Notes under the pieces: generated by a model
Database searches by the model: none
The model's input: the letters and a program-made list of their open reading frames with translations, nothing else
What the model was told of the DNA's origin: nothing
Shown here: positions 1 through 5,691 of the stretch, piece by piece
Numbering within the stretch: the first letter of the stretch is position 1
How the letters are laid out: each line of letters begins with the position of its first letter
NCBI GenBank assembly: GCA_022511505.1
Contig: JAFLTK010000046.1
Span: 1-9,156, forward strand
DNA from: Muribaculaceae bacterium
Lineage (GTDB): Bacteria > Bacteroidota > Bacteroidia > Bacteroidales > Muribaculaceae
Direction of reading: 5' to 3'
DNA length: 9,156 nt
Program-made: the position numbers and the translations under genes

Positions 1-53
1 ATTTCACCTCTCTTGTTTTGGGGGAGGTCAACTCCCACGATTCTTATTGCCAT
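1..53 (-). CDS. rpsM: 30S ribosomal protein uS13, N-terminal fragment
   Basis: Only the first 17 codons and two bases of the next one lie in the window; the gene runs off the low-coordinate edge. The reading is MAIRIVGVDLPQNKRGE, the typical start of Bacteroidales uS13. This protein sits in the head of the small subunit, contacts the P-site tRNA and forms bridges to the large subunit. It follows rpmJ after a 42-nt spacer, the standard order at the start of the alpha-operon section. The start ATG at 51-53 has no Shine-Dalgarno but a very AT-rich leader, as is usual in Bacteroidota. Identity is secure from the N-terminus and the position; nothing can be said about the missing remainder. Confidence 0.93.
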   Translation of the reverse strand, partial: MAIRIVGVDLPQNKRGE

Positions 54-76
54 ATAATGTCGTCTAAAATTTTTTG

Positions 77-84
77 CAAATATA
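77..84 (-). promoter_or_regulatory. Possible Bacteroidota -7 promoter box before rpsM
   Basis: On the minus strand this reads TATATTTG, a full match to the Bacteroidota housekeeping -7 consensus TAnnTTTG. It lies in the 42-nt rpmJ-rpsM spacer and would place a transcription start about 17 nt before the rpsM ATG. I see no TTTG-like -33 box about 19-21 nt upstream, where the end of rpmJ lies. The spacer is so AT-rich that a chance match is quite possible. Confidence 0.25.
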
Positions 85-95
85 ATAAAAAATTT

Positions 96-212
96 TTATC
101 CTTGACGTTGCTTGTATTTGGGGTTTTTCTTGTTGATGACGTACAAACGTCCCTTGCGACGCACGATTTTGCTATCGGGCGTGCGTTTTTTGATTGATGC
201 TCTTACTTTCAT
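96..212 (-). CDS. rpmJ: 50S ribosomal protein bL36, cysteine-free (zinc-independent) form
   Basis: A 38-residue protein that starts MKVRASIKKRTPDSKIVRRK and ends KNPKYKQRQG, matching bL36 across its whole usual length. bL36 is a small late-assembling protein of the large subunit that binds 23S rRNA. The classic form carries Zn-binding Cys and His residues (CxxC near residue 11); here that segment reads RTPDSK and the protein has no cysteine at all, so it is the C-minus type that needs no zinc. It lies between infA and rpsM, 23 nt after infA, with an A-rich leader and no Shine-Dalgarno. It was found by reading the minus strand, because it is too short for ordinary ORF cut-offs. Confidence 0.97.
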   Translation of the reverse strand: MKVRASIKKRTPDSKIVRRKGRLYVINKKNPKYKQRQG

Positions 213-235
213 TTTTTAACTTTATTTTAGATTTT

Positions 236-454
236 TTATTTGTAGCGGAATGCGATTCTTCCCTTTGAGAGGTCGTAGGGACTCATCTCGACGCGCACTT
301 TGTCGCCGGGAAGGATTTTGATGTAGTGCATGCGCATCTTGCCCGAGATGTGGGCGGTGATTTCGTGGCCGTTCTCGAGTTCAACGCGGAACATGGCGTT
401 GGAGAGCGCTTCTACAATTGTGCCGTCTTGCTCTATTGCCGACTGTTTTGCCAT
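236..454 (-). CDS. infA: Translation initiation factor IF-1
   Basis: A 72-residue protein, the normal size of IF-1, consisting of one OB-fold (S1-like) domain. It binds the A site of the 30S subunit and, with IF-2 and IF-3, helps choose the initiator tRNA. Recognisable family segments are DGTIVEALSNAMFRVELENG (residues 10-29), AHISGKMR (34-41), GDKVRVEMSPYDLSKGRI (50-67) and the C-terminal FRYK. It lies 59 nt downstream of map and 23 nt upstream of rpmJ, the usual Bacteroidota arrangement. The leader contains TTGATTGATT on the plus strand (477-486) but no Shine-Dalgarno. Identity is not in doubt. Confidence 0.98.
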   Translation of the reverse strand: MAKQSAIEQDGTIVEALSNAMFRVELENGHEITAHISGKMRMHYIKILPGDKVRVEMSPYDLSKGRIAFRYK

Positions 455-513
455 TCTTTCTTTGCGGTTTTTGGGGTTGATTGATTATAAGGAGTTGTTG
501 ATTGAAAAGGGGG

Positions 514-1296
514 TTAGATGAACCGGTCGCCAAGGGCGTCGGCGATGTAGTCAAACGTTGTCAGGACGCGGGTCTCGCCGTCGACTATGGCCACGGTGTG
601 CTCATAGTGGGCCGAGGGCTTGCGGTCGCGGGTGCGGCACGTCCAGCCGTCGCGCTCGATGACAATGTTTCGGCTGCCGAGGTTAATCATCGGCTCGATG
701 GCGATGACCATGCCGTTGCGGATAACGGCCCCGGTTCCGCGGCGCCCGTAGTTGGGGACCTCGGGGTCCTCGTGCATCTTCTTGCCGATGCCGTGACCGC
801 ACATTTCGCGAACAACCGAGTAGCCTCGGCGCTCACAGTAGGTCTGGATGGCATTGGAGATGTCGCCCAGGCGGTGACCGGCGCGGCAGGCTTCGATGCC
901 GATGTCGAGCGAGCGGCGGGTAGTCTGACACAGTTCCATTACCTCTGGGGCGACGTTGCCCACCGGGAAGGTGTAACACATGTCGGCGTTCCAGCCGTTG
1001 AGCTCGAGGACACAATCGACGCCAATGATGTCGCCGTCGCGCAGGGCATAACTCGAGGGAAAACCGTGGACCACGACCTCGTTGACCTCCATGCAGCATG
1101 TCCCGGGAAATCCGCCATAACCAAGGCATGAGGGGATGGCGCCGTGGGACTGGATGAACTCGCGAGCGGCGTTGTCGATGCTGCGAGTTGTCACTCCCGG
1201 AGCCACACACTCGGCGATGACGCCGAATGTCTGACTCAGAAGTGTAGCTGCCTCTTGAATCTTCTCTATTTCCTGTGGTGTCTTGAGAAATATCAT
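514..1296 (-). CDS. map: Type I methionine aminopeptidase
   Basis: A 260-residue cytosolic metalloprotease of the pita-bread fold that removes the N-terminal methionine from new proteins when the second residue is small. All expected active-site residues are present: the substrate-binding His77 (VVHGFP), and the five metal ligands Asp94 (GVDCVLE), Asp105 (WNAD), His168 (CGHGIG), Glu201 (AIEPM) and Glu232 (YEHT). There is no N-terminal zinc-finger or SH3-like extension, so it is the short type Ia form. The start MIFLKTPQEIEKI matches the usual beginning of the family. The gene lies 133 nt after secY and 59 nt before infA; this placement is typical of Bacteroidota and links maturation of new chains to ribosome production. 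A 209-codon open frame on the opposite strand is a shadow of this gene. Confidence 0.97.
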   Translation of the reverse strand: MIFLKTPQEIEKIQEAATLLSQTFGVIAECVAPGVTTRSIDNAAREFIQSHGAIPSCLGYGGFPGTCCMEVNEVVVHGFPSSYALRDGDIIGVDCVLELNGWNADMCYTFPVGNVAPEVMELCQTTRRSLDIGIEACRAGHRLGDISNAIQTYCERRGYSVVREMCGHGIGKKMHEDPEVPNYGRRGTGAVIRNGMVIAIEPMINLGSRNIVIERDGWTCRTRDRKPSAHYEHTVAIVDGETRVLTTFDYIADALGDRFI

Positions 1297-1369
1297 GACG
1301 GGGTTGGAAAGGGGATTGAGAATATTTGTTAAGTAATGGAGTGACGGGGTTGTTTAGAGTTCACGCATT

Positions 1370-1395
1370 GTCCTTATCAATCGTCCTTGTCAATC
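1370..1395. repeat. Imperfect 13-bp tandem duplication in secY-map spacer
   Basis: Two copies of a 13-bp unit, GTCCTTATCAATC (1370-1382) and GTCCTTGTCAATC (1383-1395), stand head to tail with one difference. They lie in the 133-nt spacer between secY and map. The second copy also makes a weak 5-bp hairpin (CCTTG, loop TCAAT, CAAGG; 1385-1399), but there is no T-tract after it, so I do not read it as a terminator. Confidence 0.75.
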
Positions 1396-1429
1396 AAGGG
1401 TGCTTGAATAGATTGGTGAACCGAGTGGT

Positions 1430-2776
1430 TTAATAGGCGCTTCCGGTTGTGCGACCCTTAATCTTGCCGTTCTTCATCAGGCCGTCATAGTGGTGCATCA
1501 TCAGGTGGGACTCAATCTGCTGGAGCGTATCGAGAACCACGCCGACGAGAATCAGCAGTGACGTTCCGCCAAAGAACTGGGCAAAATTCTGGCTGATGCC
1601 AAAGAAGCGGGCAAAAGCGGGAAGGACGGCAACGATGCCGAGGAAGAGCGAGCCGGGCAGAGTGATACGCGACATGATAGAGTCGAGATAGTCAGCCGTC
1701 GGCTTGCCGGGCTTAACACCGGGGATGAAGCCGTTGTTGCGCTTGAGGTCTTCGGCAATGTTGGTGGGACGAACGGTGATTGCAGTGTAGAAATAGGTGA
1801 ACGCTACAATCATCAGGAAGTAGACAAAGTTGTACCAGAAACCGTTGATATCGCTGAAGGCGGCAACGAAGCTGTTGGCGCTGCGGTTGCCGAAGCCGGC
1901 GAGGGTGATGGGCACGAACATGATTGCCTGGGCAAAGATGATGGGCATCACACCGGCAGCGTTAACCTTCAAGGGGATATACTGGCGCTGGCCGCCATAC
2001 TGACGGTTGCCGATGATGCGCTTTGCATACTGCACGGGCACCTTGCGTGTTCCCTGAACGAGGAGAACGGCGCCGACGGTGACGGCAAACAGCAGCACGA
2101 GCTCGACAATAAACATAATCAGACCGCCTTGGGCGCCGGTCGAGCCGGGAAGGCGCGAGGTGAACTCATAGAAGAGGGCTCCCGGAAGACGGGCAATGAT
2201 ACCAACCAAGATGATGAAGGAGATACCATTGCCGATACCGCGGTCGGTTATGCGCTCGCCAAGCCACATGATGAACATAGAGCCGGCGGCGAGGATTACA
2301 GTCAGGAAGGCGAGAGTCCAGAATCCCATGGTTGCACCACCGCCGGCAGCGCTTACCTGAACCTGAAGGTTAACGAGGTAGGCCGGGCCCTGGAGCAAGA
2401 GGATGAGGACTGTCAGATAGCGGGTGTACTGGTTGAGTTTCTGGCGACCGCTTTCACCCTCGCGCTGCATTTTCTGGAACGAGGGGAGCACCATGCCAAG
2501 GAGCTGAATCACGATCGAGGCCGTGATGTAGGGCATGATACCGAGGGCAAAGATTGATGCCTGAGAGAAAGCACCGCCCGAGAACATATCGAGCAATTGC
2601 ATAAGGCCGCTCTTGTTGGTGAAATTGCTCAGGGCGTCAAGGTCGGCGGGGCTGATACCGGGAAGGACCACATAACAGCCGAGACGATAGACGGCAACGA
2701 GCATGAAAGTCACCAGCAGGCGCTTGCGCAATTCCTCGATTGTCCAGATATTTCGGATGGTTTCAACGAATCTCAT
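1430..2776 (-). CDS. secY: Protein translocase channel subunit SecY
   Basis: A 448-residue inner-membrane protein, close to the usual 430-450, that forms the pore of SecYEG for export and membrane insertion of proteins. Ten hydrophobic segments can be placed at about 20-38, 72-97, 117-137, 152-172, 181-201, 218-240, 272-293, 313-333, 371-391 and 401-419. The plug region follows the first segment (about 57-70). Both family signatures are present: GERITDRGIGNG (173-184) and IPLKVNAAGVMPIIFA (267-282). The cytosolic loop with FIPGVKPGKPT (350-360), which meets SecA and the ribosome, is intact. The gene begins 8 nt after rplO, as expected for the end of the spc section. The start MRFVETIRNIWTIEELRKR is the normal amphipathic beginning. 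Confidence 0.98.
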   Translation of the reverse strand: MRFVETIRNIWTIEELRKRLLVTFMLVAVYRLGCYVVLPGISPADLDALSNFTNKSGLMQLLDMFSGGAFSQASIFALGIMPYITASIVIQLLGMVLPSFQKMQREGESGRQKLNQYTRYLTVLILLLQGPAYLVNLQVQVSAAGGGATMGFWTLAFLTVILAAGSMFIMWLGERITDRGIGNGISFIILVGIIARLPGALFYEFTSRLPGSTGAQGGLIMFIVELVLLFAVTVGAVLLVQGTRKVPVQYAKRIIGNRQYGGQRQYIPLKVNAAGVMPIIFAQAIMFVPITLAGFGNRSANSFVAAFSDINGFWYNFVYFLMIVAFTYFYTAITVRPTNIAEDLKRNNGFIPGVKPGKPTADYLDSIMSRITLPGSLFLGIVAVLPAFARFFGISQNFAQFFGGTSLLILVGVVLDTLQQIESHLMMHHYDGLMKNGKIKGRTTGSAY

Positions 2777-2784
2777 GACGGGAT

Positions 2785-3234
2785 TTAAGAGATTTTAGTA
2801 ACCGAGCCGCCGGCGGCTGTGATAGCCTCTTCGGCAGCCTTTGAGAAAGCGTTGGCCTCGACGGCGAGAGCACGCGAAAGGGTGCCTACCGAGAGGATTT
2901 TAACCAACTGCTTCTTGTTGATAAAACCGGCAGCGCGCAGCTCTTCGAGCCCGATTTTGTCAAGGTTTTTAGCAACAGCGAGCGCTTCGAGGTCGCGCAA
3001 GTTGATGGCTTTGTATTCAACGCGATTGATATTCTTGAAGCCGAACTTGGGGAGACGGCGCTGAAGGGGCATCTGACCGCCTTCAAAACCTATCTTGCGG
3101 CTGTAGCCTGAACGAGACTTGGCACCCTTGTGACCGCGGGTAGATGTTCCACCTTTACCCGAACCGGGACCGCGACCAATGCGAGTGCTGCGGGTTACCG
3201 AGCCAACTGCAGGTTTTAAATTACTTAATTCCAT
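2785..3234 (-). CDS. rplO: 50S ribosomal protein uL15
   Basis: A 149-residue large-subunit protein that binds 23S rRNA and helps late assembly. The N-terminal part is a long basic and glycine-rich extension (RIGRGPGSGKGGTSTRGHKG, 18-37) followed by GFEGGQMPLQRRLPKFGF (49-66), the hallmark of the family. The open frame extends 17 codons further upstream to an ATG at 3285, but I chose the ATG at 3232-3234 because Bacteroidales uL15 begins M(N/E)LSNLKPA and normally has about 148 residues, and because the extra residues MTNQLTQFLNPINSTID are neither basic nor like the family. With this start, the spacer from rpmD is 62 nt and carries two copies of AATTGATTGG (plus strand, 3246-3255 and 3272-3281). 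Confidence 0.95.
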   Translation of the reverse strand: MELSNLKPAVGSVTRSTRIGRGPGSGKGGTSTRGHKGAKSRSGYSRKIGFEGGQMPLQRRLPKFGFKNINRVEYKAINLRDLEALAVAKNLDKIGLEELRAAGFINKKQLVKILSVGTLSRALAVEANAFSKAAEEAITAAGGSVTKIS

Positions 3235-3296
3235 ATCTATTGTAGAATTGATTGGGTTAAGAAACTGTGTTAATTGATTGGTCAACGACGCCGGCG

Positions 3297-3476
3297 TCAG
3301 GCGGGAGTAACTTTGACCAGGTGGCTTACTTTGTTAACCATACCCATAACCGAGGGAGTGTCCTCCTTAACAACGGTGTGGTTCATCTTGTGGAGCCCGA
3401 GCGCGTCGAGGGTGCGCTTCTGAACTTCCGGAGCCTTGATGCGGCTTTTGACTTGAGTGATTTTAATCTGTGCCAT
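3297..3476 (-). CDS. rpmD: 50S ribosomal protein uL30
   Basis: A 59-residue protein, the usual length of bacterial uL30, read directly because it is just under 60 codons. The sequence begins MAQIKITQVKSRIKAPEVQK and contains TLDALGLHKMNHTVVKEDT and MGMVNKVSHLVKV, matching the ferredoxin-like fold of the family and its conserved LGL(H/R)K(M/I)N core. It binds 23S and contacts 5S rRNA on the large subunit. It lies 15 nt downstream of rpsE and before rplO, the canonical spc order. There is no Shine-Dalgarno before the ATG at 3474-3476. Confidence is high from both sequence and position. Confidence 0.96.
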   Translation of the reverse strand: MAQIKITQVKSRIKAPEVQKRTLDALGLHKMNHTVVKEDTPSVMGMVNKVSHLVKVTPA

Positions 3477-3491
3477 TATAGTAAGGAGTGA

Positions 3492-4010
3492 TTAACCGTT
3501 AAACACTTTCTCAACCGAGATGCCGCGGTTCTGGGCCACGGTGGCCGGCGAGCGCATCTCGTCGAGGGCTGCGATAGTAGCCTTAACGAGGTTGTGGGGG
3601 TTGGACGAGCCTTTGCTCTTGGCGAGGACGTCGGTGATACCAACGCTCTCGAGGACGGCGCGCATAGCACCACCGGCCTTCACACCGGTACCGGTGCTGG
3701 CGGGTTTAAGGATTACGCGCGAGCCGCCAAACTTGGCGATTTGCTCGTGGGGGATAGTACCGCGGTGAACGGGCACTTTGATAAGGTTCTTTTTAGCGGC
3801 CTCTACGCCCTTGGCGATAGCGGCAGTTACCTCATTTGCTTTGCCCAGGCCCCAACCGACGATGCCGTTTTCATTACCAACGACAACGATGGCGGCGAAA
3901 GTGAAGGTTCGACCACCCTTGGTTACCTTGGTAACGCGGTTGATGGCTACAAGGCGATCTTTGAGCTCGAGGTCGCCGGTCGATTTTACGCGATTATTTC
4001 TTTTTGCCAT
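3492..4010 (-). CDS. rpsE: 30S ribosomal protein uS5
   Basis: A 172-residue small-subunit protein of normal length. The N-terminal S5 domain (about 14-80; a double-stranded-RNA-binding-like fold) includes GRTFTFAAIVVVGNENGIVGWGLGKANEV, given here only by position 33-61, and the C-terminal domain (about 95-160) includes GTGVKAGGAMRAVLESVG (107-124). uS5 sits near the mRNA entry and the decoding-site neck, affects translational accuracy and, with uS3 and uS4, has helicase-like activity on mRNA. The gene starts 5 nt after rplR ends, so the two are probably translationally coupled. No Shine-Dalgarno is visible before the ATG at 4008-4010. Nothing is missing or unusual. Confidence 0.98.
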   Translation of the reverse strand: MAKRNNRVKSTGDLELKDRLVAINRVTKVTKGGRTFTFAAIVVVGNENGIVGWGLGKANEVTAAIAKGVEAAKKNLIKVPVHRGTIPHEQIAKFGGSRVILKPASTGTGVKAGGAMRAVLESVGITDVLAKSKGSSNPHNLVKATIAALDEMRSPATVAQNRGISVEKVFNG

Positions 4011-4015
4011 GTCTG

Positions 4016-4357
4016 TTAGAATTTAAGACCACCGTTGCGGGCGGCGTCAGCCAATGATTTAATACGTCCGTGGAAAAGGTATCCGTTGCGGTCAAAAACA
4101 ACCTCTTGGATGCCGGCGGCGAGAGCCTTCTCGGCGATAGCGGCGCCAACCTTGGCGGCTATTTCACACTTAGTGCCCTCGGCGATGCCCTTTGATGATG
4201 CCGATGCGAGGGTGCGGCCGGCGAGGTCATCGATAAGCTGGACATAGATTTGCTTGTTGGAGCGGAAAACCGACATGCGAGGACGCTCTGCGGTGCCCGA
4301 AATCTTGCCGCGAATGCGGGTTTTGATTTTATTTCTTCTCTGTATCTTGGAAATCAT
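4016..4357 (-). CDS. rplR: 50S ribosomal protein uL18
   Basis: A 113-residue protein, matching the family's 110-120. uL18 binds 5S rRNA together with uL5 and bL25 or its relatives and brings it into the central protuberance. The basic N-terminus (RRNKIKTRIRGKI, 7-19) is followed by SGTAERPRMSVFRSNKQIYV (20-39) and the C-terminal segment VVFDRNGYLFHGRIKSLADA (86-105) ending RNGGLKF, all typical of the family. It lies 17 nt after rplF and 5 nt before rpsE. The leader is AT-rich without a Shine-Dalgarno. No irregularities. Confidence 0.98.
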   Translation of the reverse strand: MISKIQRRNKIKTRIRGKISGTAERPRMSVFRSNKQIYVQLIDDLAGRTLASASSKGIAEGTKCEIAAKVGAAIAEKALAAGIQEVVFDRNGYLFHGRIKSLADAARNGGLKF

Positions 4358-4374
4358 GATCTAATCTATTTTAA

Positions 4375-4929
4375 TTATTTAGCACCTGCCGATTTACCAG
4401 ACTTGCGACGAATAACCTCGCCGACAAACTTGATACCTTTACCCTTGTAGGGCTCGGGCTTGCGTAGCGAGCGAATCTTGGCGCAAACCTGGCCAAGGAG
4501 CTGCTTGTCGTCGCTCTCGAGAATAATAAGGGGGTTCTTGTTACGCTCCATCTTGGCCTCAACTTTGACCTCGGGGGGGAGCTTGATATATATTGCGTGG
4601 CTATAGCCCAGAGAGAGTTCAAGCACTTGGCCTGTAGAGGTGGCACGATAACCAACGCCTACTAATTCCATCTCTTTGCGGTATCCGGTAGACACGCCAA
4701 CAACCATGTTGTGGATCAGGGCGCGATAAAGACCGTGCTGGGCGCGGTGCTCGCGGTCGTCGCTGGGACGGCTGACCGTCAACTGGTTGCCTTCAATCTC
4801 GATTGTCAGGTCGGGGTTAATCTTCTGGCTGAGCTCGCCTTTGGGACCCTTTACTGTTACTACATTATCCTTGACGGTGACATTTACACCGGCGGGGATT
4901 TCAATGGGGGCTTTACCTATTCTTGACAT
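4375..4929 (-). CDS. rplF: 50S ribosomal protein uL6
   Basis: A 184-residue large-subunit protein made of two similar alpha/beta domains (about 10-82 and 90-170). It binds 23S rRNA near the GTPase-associated region and the sarcin-ricin loop. The N-terminus MSRIGKAPIEIPAGV and the C-terminal signature PEPYKGKGIKFVGEVIRRK (158-176) are standard. The gene starts 18 nt after rpsH. Unlike the other genes here it has a full Shine-Dalgarno in that spacer (see 4935-4942), six bases before the ATG counting from GGAGG. This makes the start choice secure and suggests that translation initiation on rplF works differently from its neighbours. Confidence 0.98.
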   Translation of the reverse strand: MSRIGKAPIEIPAGVNVTVKDNVVTVKGPKGELSQKINPDLTIEIEGNQLTVSRPSDDREHRAQHGLYRALIHNMVVGVSTGYRKEMELVGVGYRATSTGQVLELSLGYSHAIYIKLPPEVKVEAKMERNKNPLIILESDDKQLLGQVCAKIRSLRKPEPYKGKGIKFVGEVIRRKSGKSAGAK

Positions 4930-4934
4930 TGTGT

Positions 4935-4942
4935 ACCTCCTT
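4935..4942 (-). promoter_or_regulatory. Strong Shine-Dalgarno of rplF
   Basis: On the minus strand this reads AAGGAGGT, preceded by further A residues, so it can pair fully with the 16S 3' end core (CCUCCUU). Six bases (TACACA) separate GGAGG from the rplF ATG at 4927-4929, which is close to ideal spacing. It is the only complete Shine-Dalgarno I find before any gene in this window. Confidence 0.8.
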
Positions 4943-4947
4943 TTTGA

Positions 4948-5346
4948 TTAGTAGACATAGCAAAGAACCTCTCCGCCAATCTTCAGGTCACGAGCCTTCT
5001 TGTTGGTCATGACGCCCTGAGAGGTTGACAGAATGGCAATTCCTAAACCGTTTAACACTCGCGGCATATCTTTATAGCCGGTATACTGGCGAAGACCCGG
5101 ACGGCTGACGCGCTTCAAGTCCTTGATGGCGTTAACCTTGTCGACGGGGTCATACTTCAGCGCGATTTTAATCACGCCGGCGGGGGTCTCACCCTCTATA
5201 AACTTGTAGTTAAGAATATAGCCTTGTTCAAAGAGGATCTTGGTGATCTCTTTCTTCAAGTTTGAGGCGGGAATCTCAACCACGCGATGGTTGGCTTTGA
5301 TCGCATTCCTCAATCTTGTCAGATAGTCTGCTATAGGATCAGTCAT
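4948..5346 (-). CDS. rpsH: 30S ribosomal protein uS8
   Basis: A 132-residue protein, as usual for uS8, which binds helix 21 of 16S rRNA early in assembly of the central domain. In E. coli it also represses the spc operon by binding its own mRNA near rplE. Here MTDPIADYLTRLRNAI starts the protein, and GLGIAILSTSQGVMTNKKAR (99-118) and GGEVLCYVY (124-132) are the conserved rRNA-binding C-terminal parts; the last residue is Tyr rather than the commoner Trp. Most unusually, the gene is 530 nt from rpsN instead of adjacent. Its leader is about 77% A+T with a 10-bp tandem duplication and a hairpin. Whether uS8 binds anything in that leader is not known; I infer only that it is a candidate. Confidence 0.98.
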   Translation of the reverse strand: MTDPIADYLTRLRNAIKANHRVVEIPASNLKKEITKILFEQGYILNYKFIEGETPAGVIKIALKYDPVDKVNAIKDLKRVSRPGLRQYTGYKDMPRVLNGLGIAILSTSQGVMTNKKARDLKIGGEVLCYVY

Positions 5347-5347
5347 T

Positions 5348-5367
5348 TTTTAAATTGTTTTAAATTG
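5348..5367. repeat. Perfect 10-bp tandem duplication abutting rpsH start
   Basis: Two exact copies of TTTTAAATTG (5348-5357 and 5358-5367, plus strand) lie one base upstream of the rpsH start codon. In the sense direction the leader thus reads as two CAATTTAAAA units. Low-structure A/T-rich sequence at this position is where Bacteroidota translation starts often have their enhancing signal, so the duplication may matter for ribosome entry, but that is inference. Confidence 0.9.
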
Positions 5368-5368
5368 A

Positions 5369-5383
5369 TTGGGATTTTCCCAA
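5369..5383 (-). promoter_or_regulatory. Hairpin in the rpsH leader
   Basis: TTGGGA (5369-5374) and TCCCAA (5378-5383) are perfect complements around a TTT loop on the plus strand; the sense RNA would form the same 6-bp stem with an AAA loop. It sits about 22 nt before the rpsH ATG. No T-tract in the sense direction directly follows, so a terminator is unlikely. A regulatory role is possible but unsupported. Confidence 0.35.
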
Positions 5384-5450
5384 CAATATTTAATACTCAC
5401 GTGTCTTTTTTAGTAAAAGCTCAACCCGGCCTGCTTCATTTCCGCTACCC

Positions 5451-5470
5451 TGACGGGAAGTGACGGGAAG
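5451..5470. repeat. Perfect 10-bp tandem duplication in the rpsN-rpsH gap
   Basis: The unit TGACGGGAAG occurs twice in a row (5451-5460 and 5461-5470) with no mismatch. Its first eight bases also occur at 2776-2783 across the secY start, and a close form TGACGGGG occurs at 1296-1303 across the map start and at 1342-1349. Confidence 0.9.
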
Positions 5471-5558
5471 CGATGCCCGGATGATCATTGCAGAGTCATA
5501 TTTGAGGACCTGAAACCGCGAGAAGGGGAAAATGGCGCGCGGGGCGGGATTCGCTTGT

Positions 5559-5574
5559 CATGGCCGGGGCCATG
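5559..5574. repeat. Inverted repeat (hairpin) in gap
   Basis: CATGGC (5559-5564) and GCCATG (5569-5574) are perfect complements with a four-base loop read as CGGG on the plus strand. It lies in the GC-richest block of the gap. Confidence 0.6.
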
Positions 5575-5691
5575 GCGGGAAGGTCGAGCAAAACATTGTC
5601 TTCCCCGCGGCATTTGCCTCATCCCGGGTTGGGTCTTCAATATTTTCACAGGCGACGCTCGCTGTCGGCGGCCCTGAGGCTTGCAATCAGC

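Noticed and set aside
502..1131. Plus-strand open frame of 209 codons opposite map
   Set aside because: It mirrors the codon structure of a complete, well-conserved map gene with all catalytic residues; the translation has no recognisable domain.
1385..1399. Terminator hairpin between secY and map
   Set aside because: The stem is only 5 bp of mixed composition and no T-tract follows in the sense direction.
5381..5388. TATTGTTG as a -7 promoter box for rpsH
   Set aside because: It fits TAnnTTTG with one mismatch, and there is no TTTG at the -33 distance, where the sequence is a run of A.
5485..5622. Minus-strand 45-codon ATG frame in the gap
   Set aside because: Arg- and Pro-rich translation expected from GC-rich non-coding DNA, no start signal and no resemblance to any ribosomal or other small protein.
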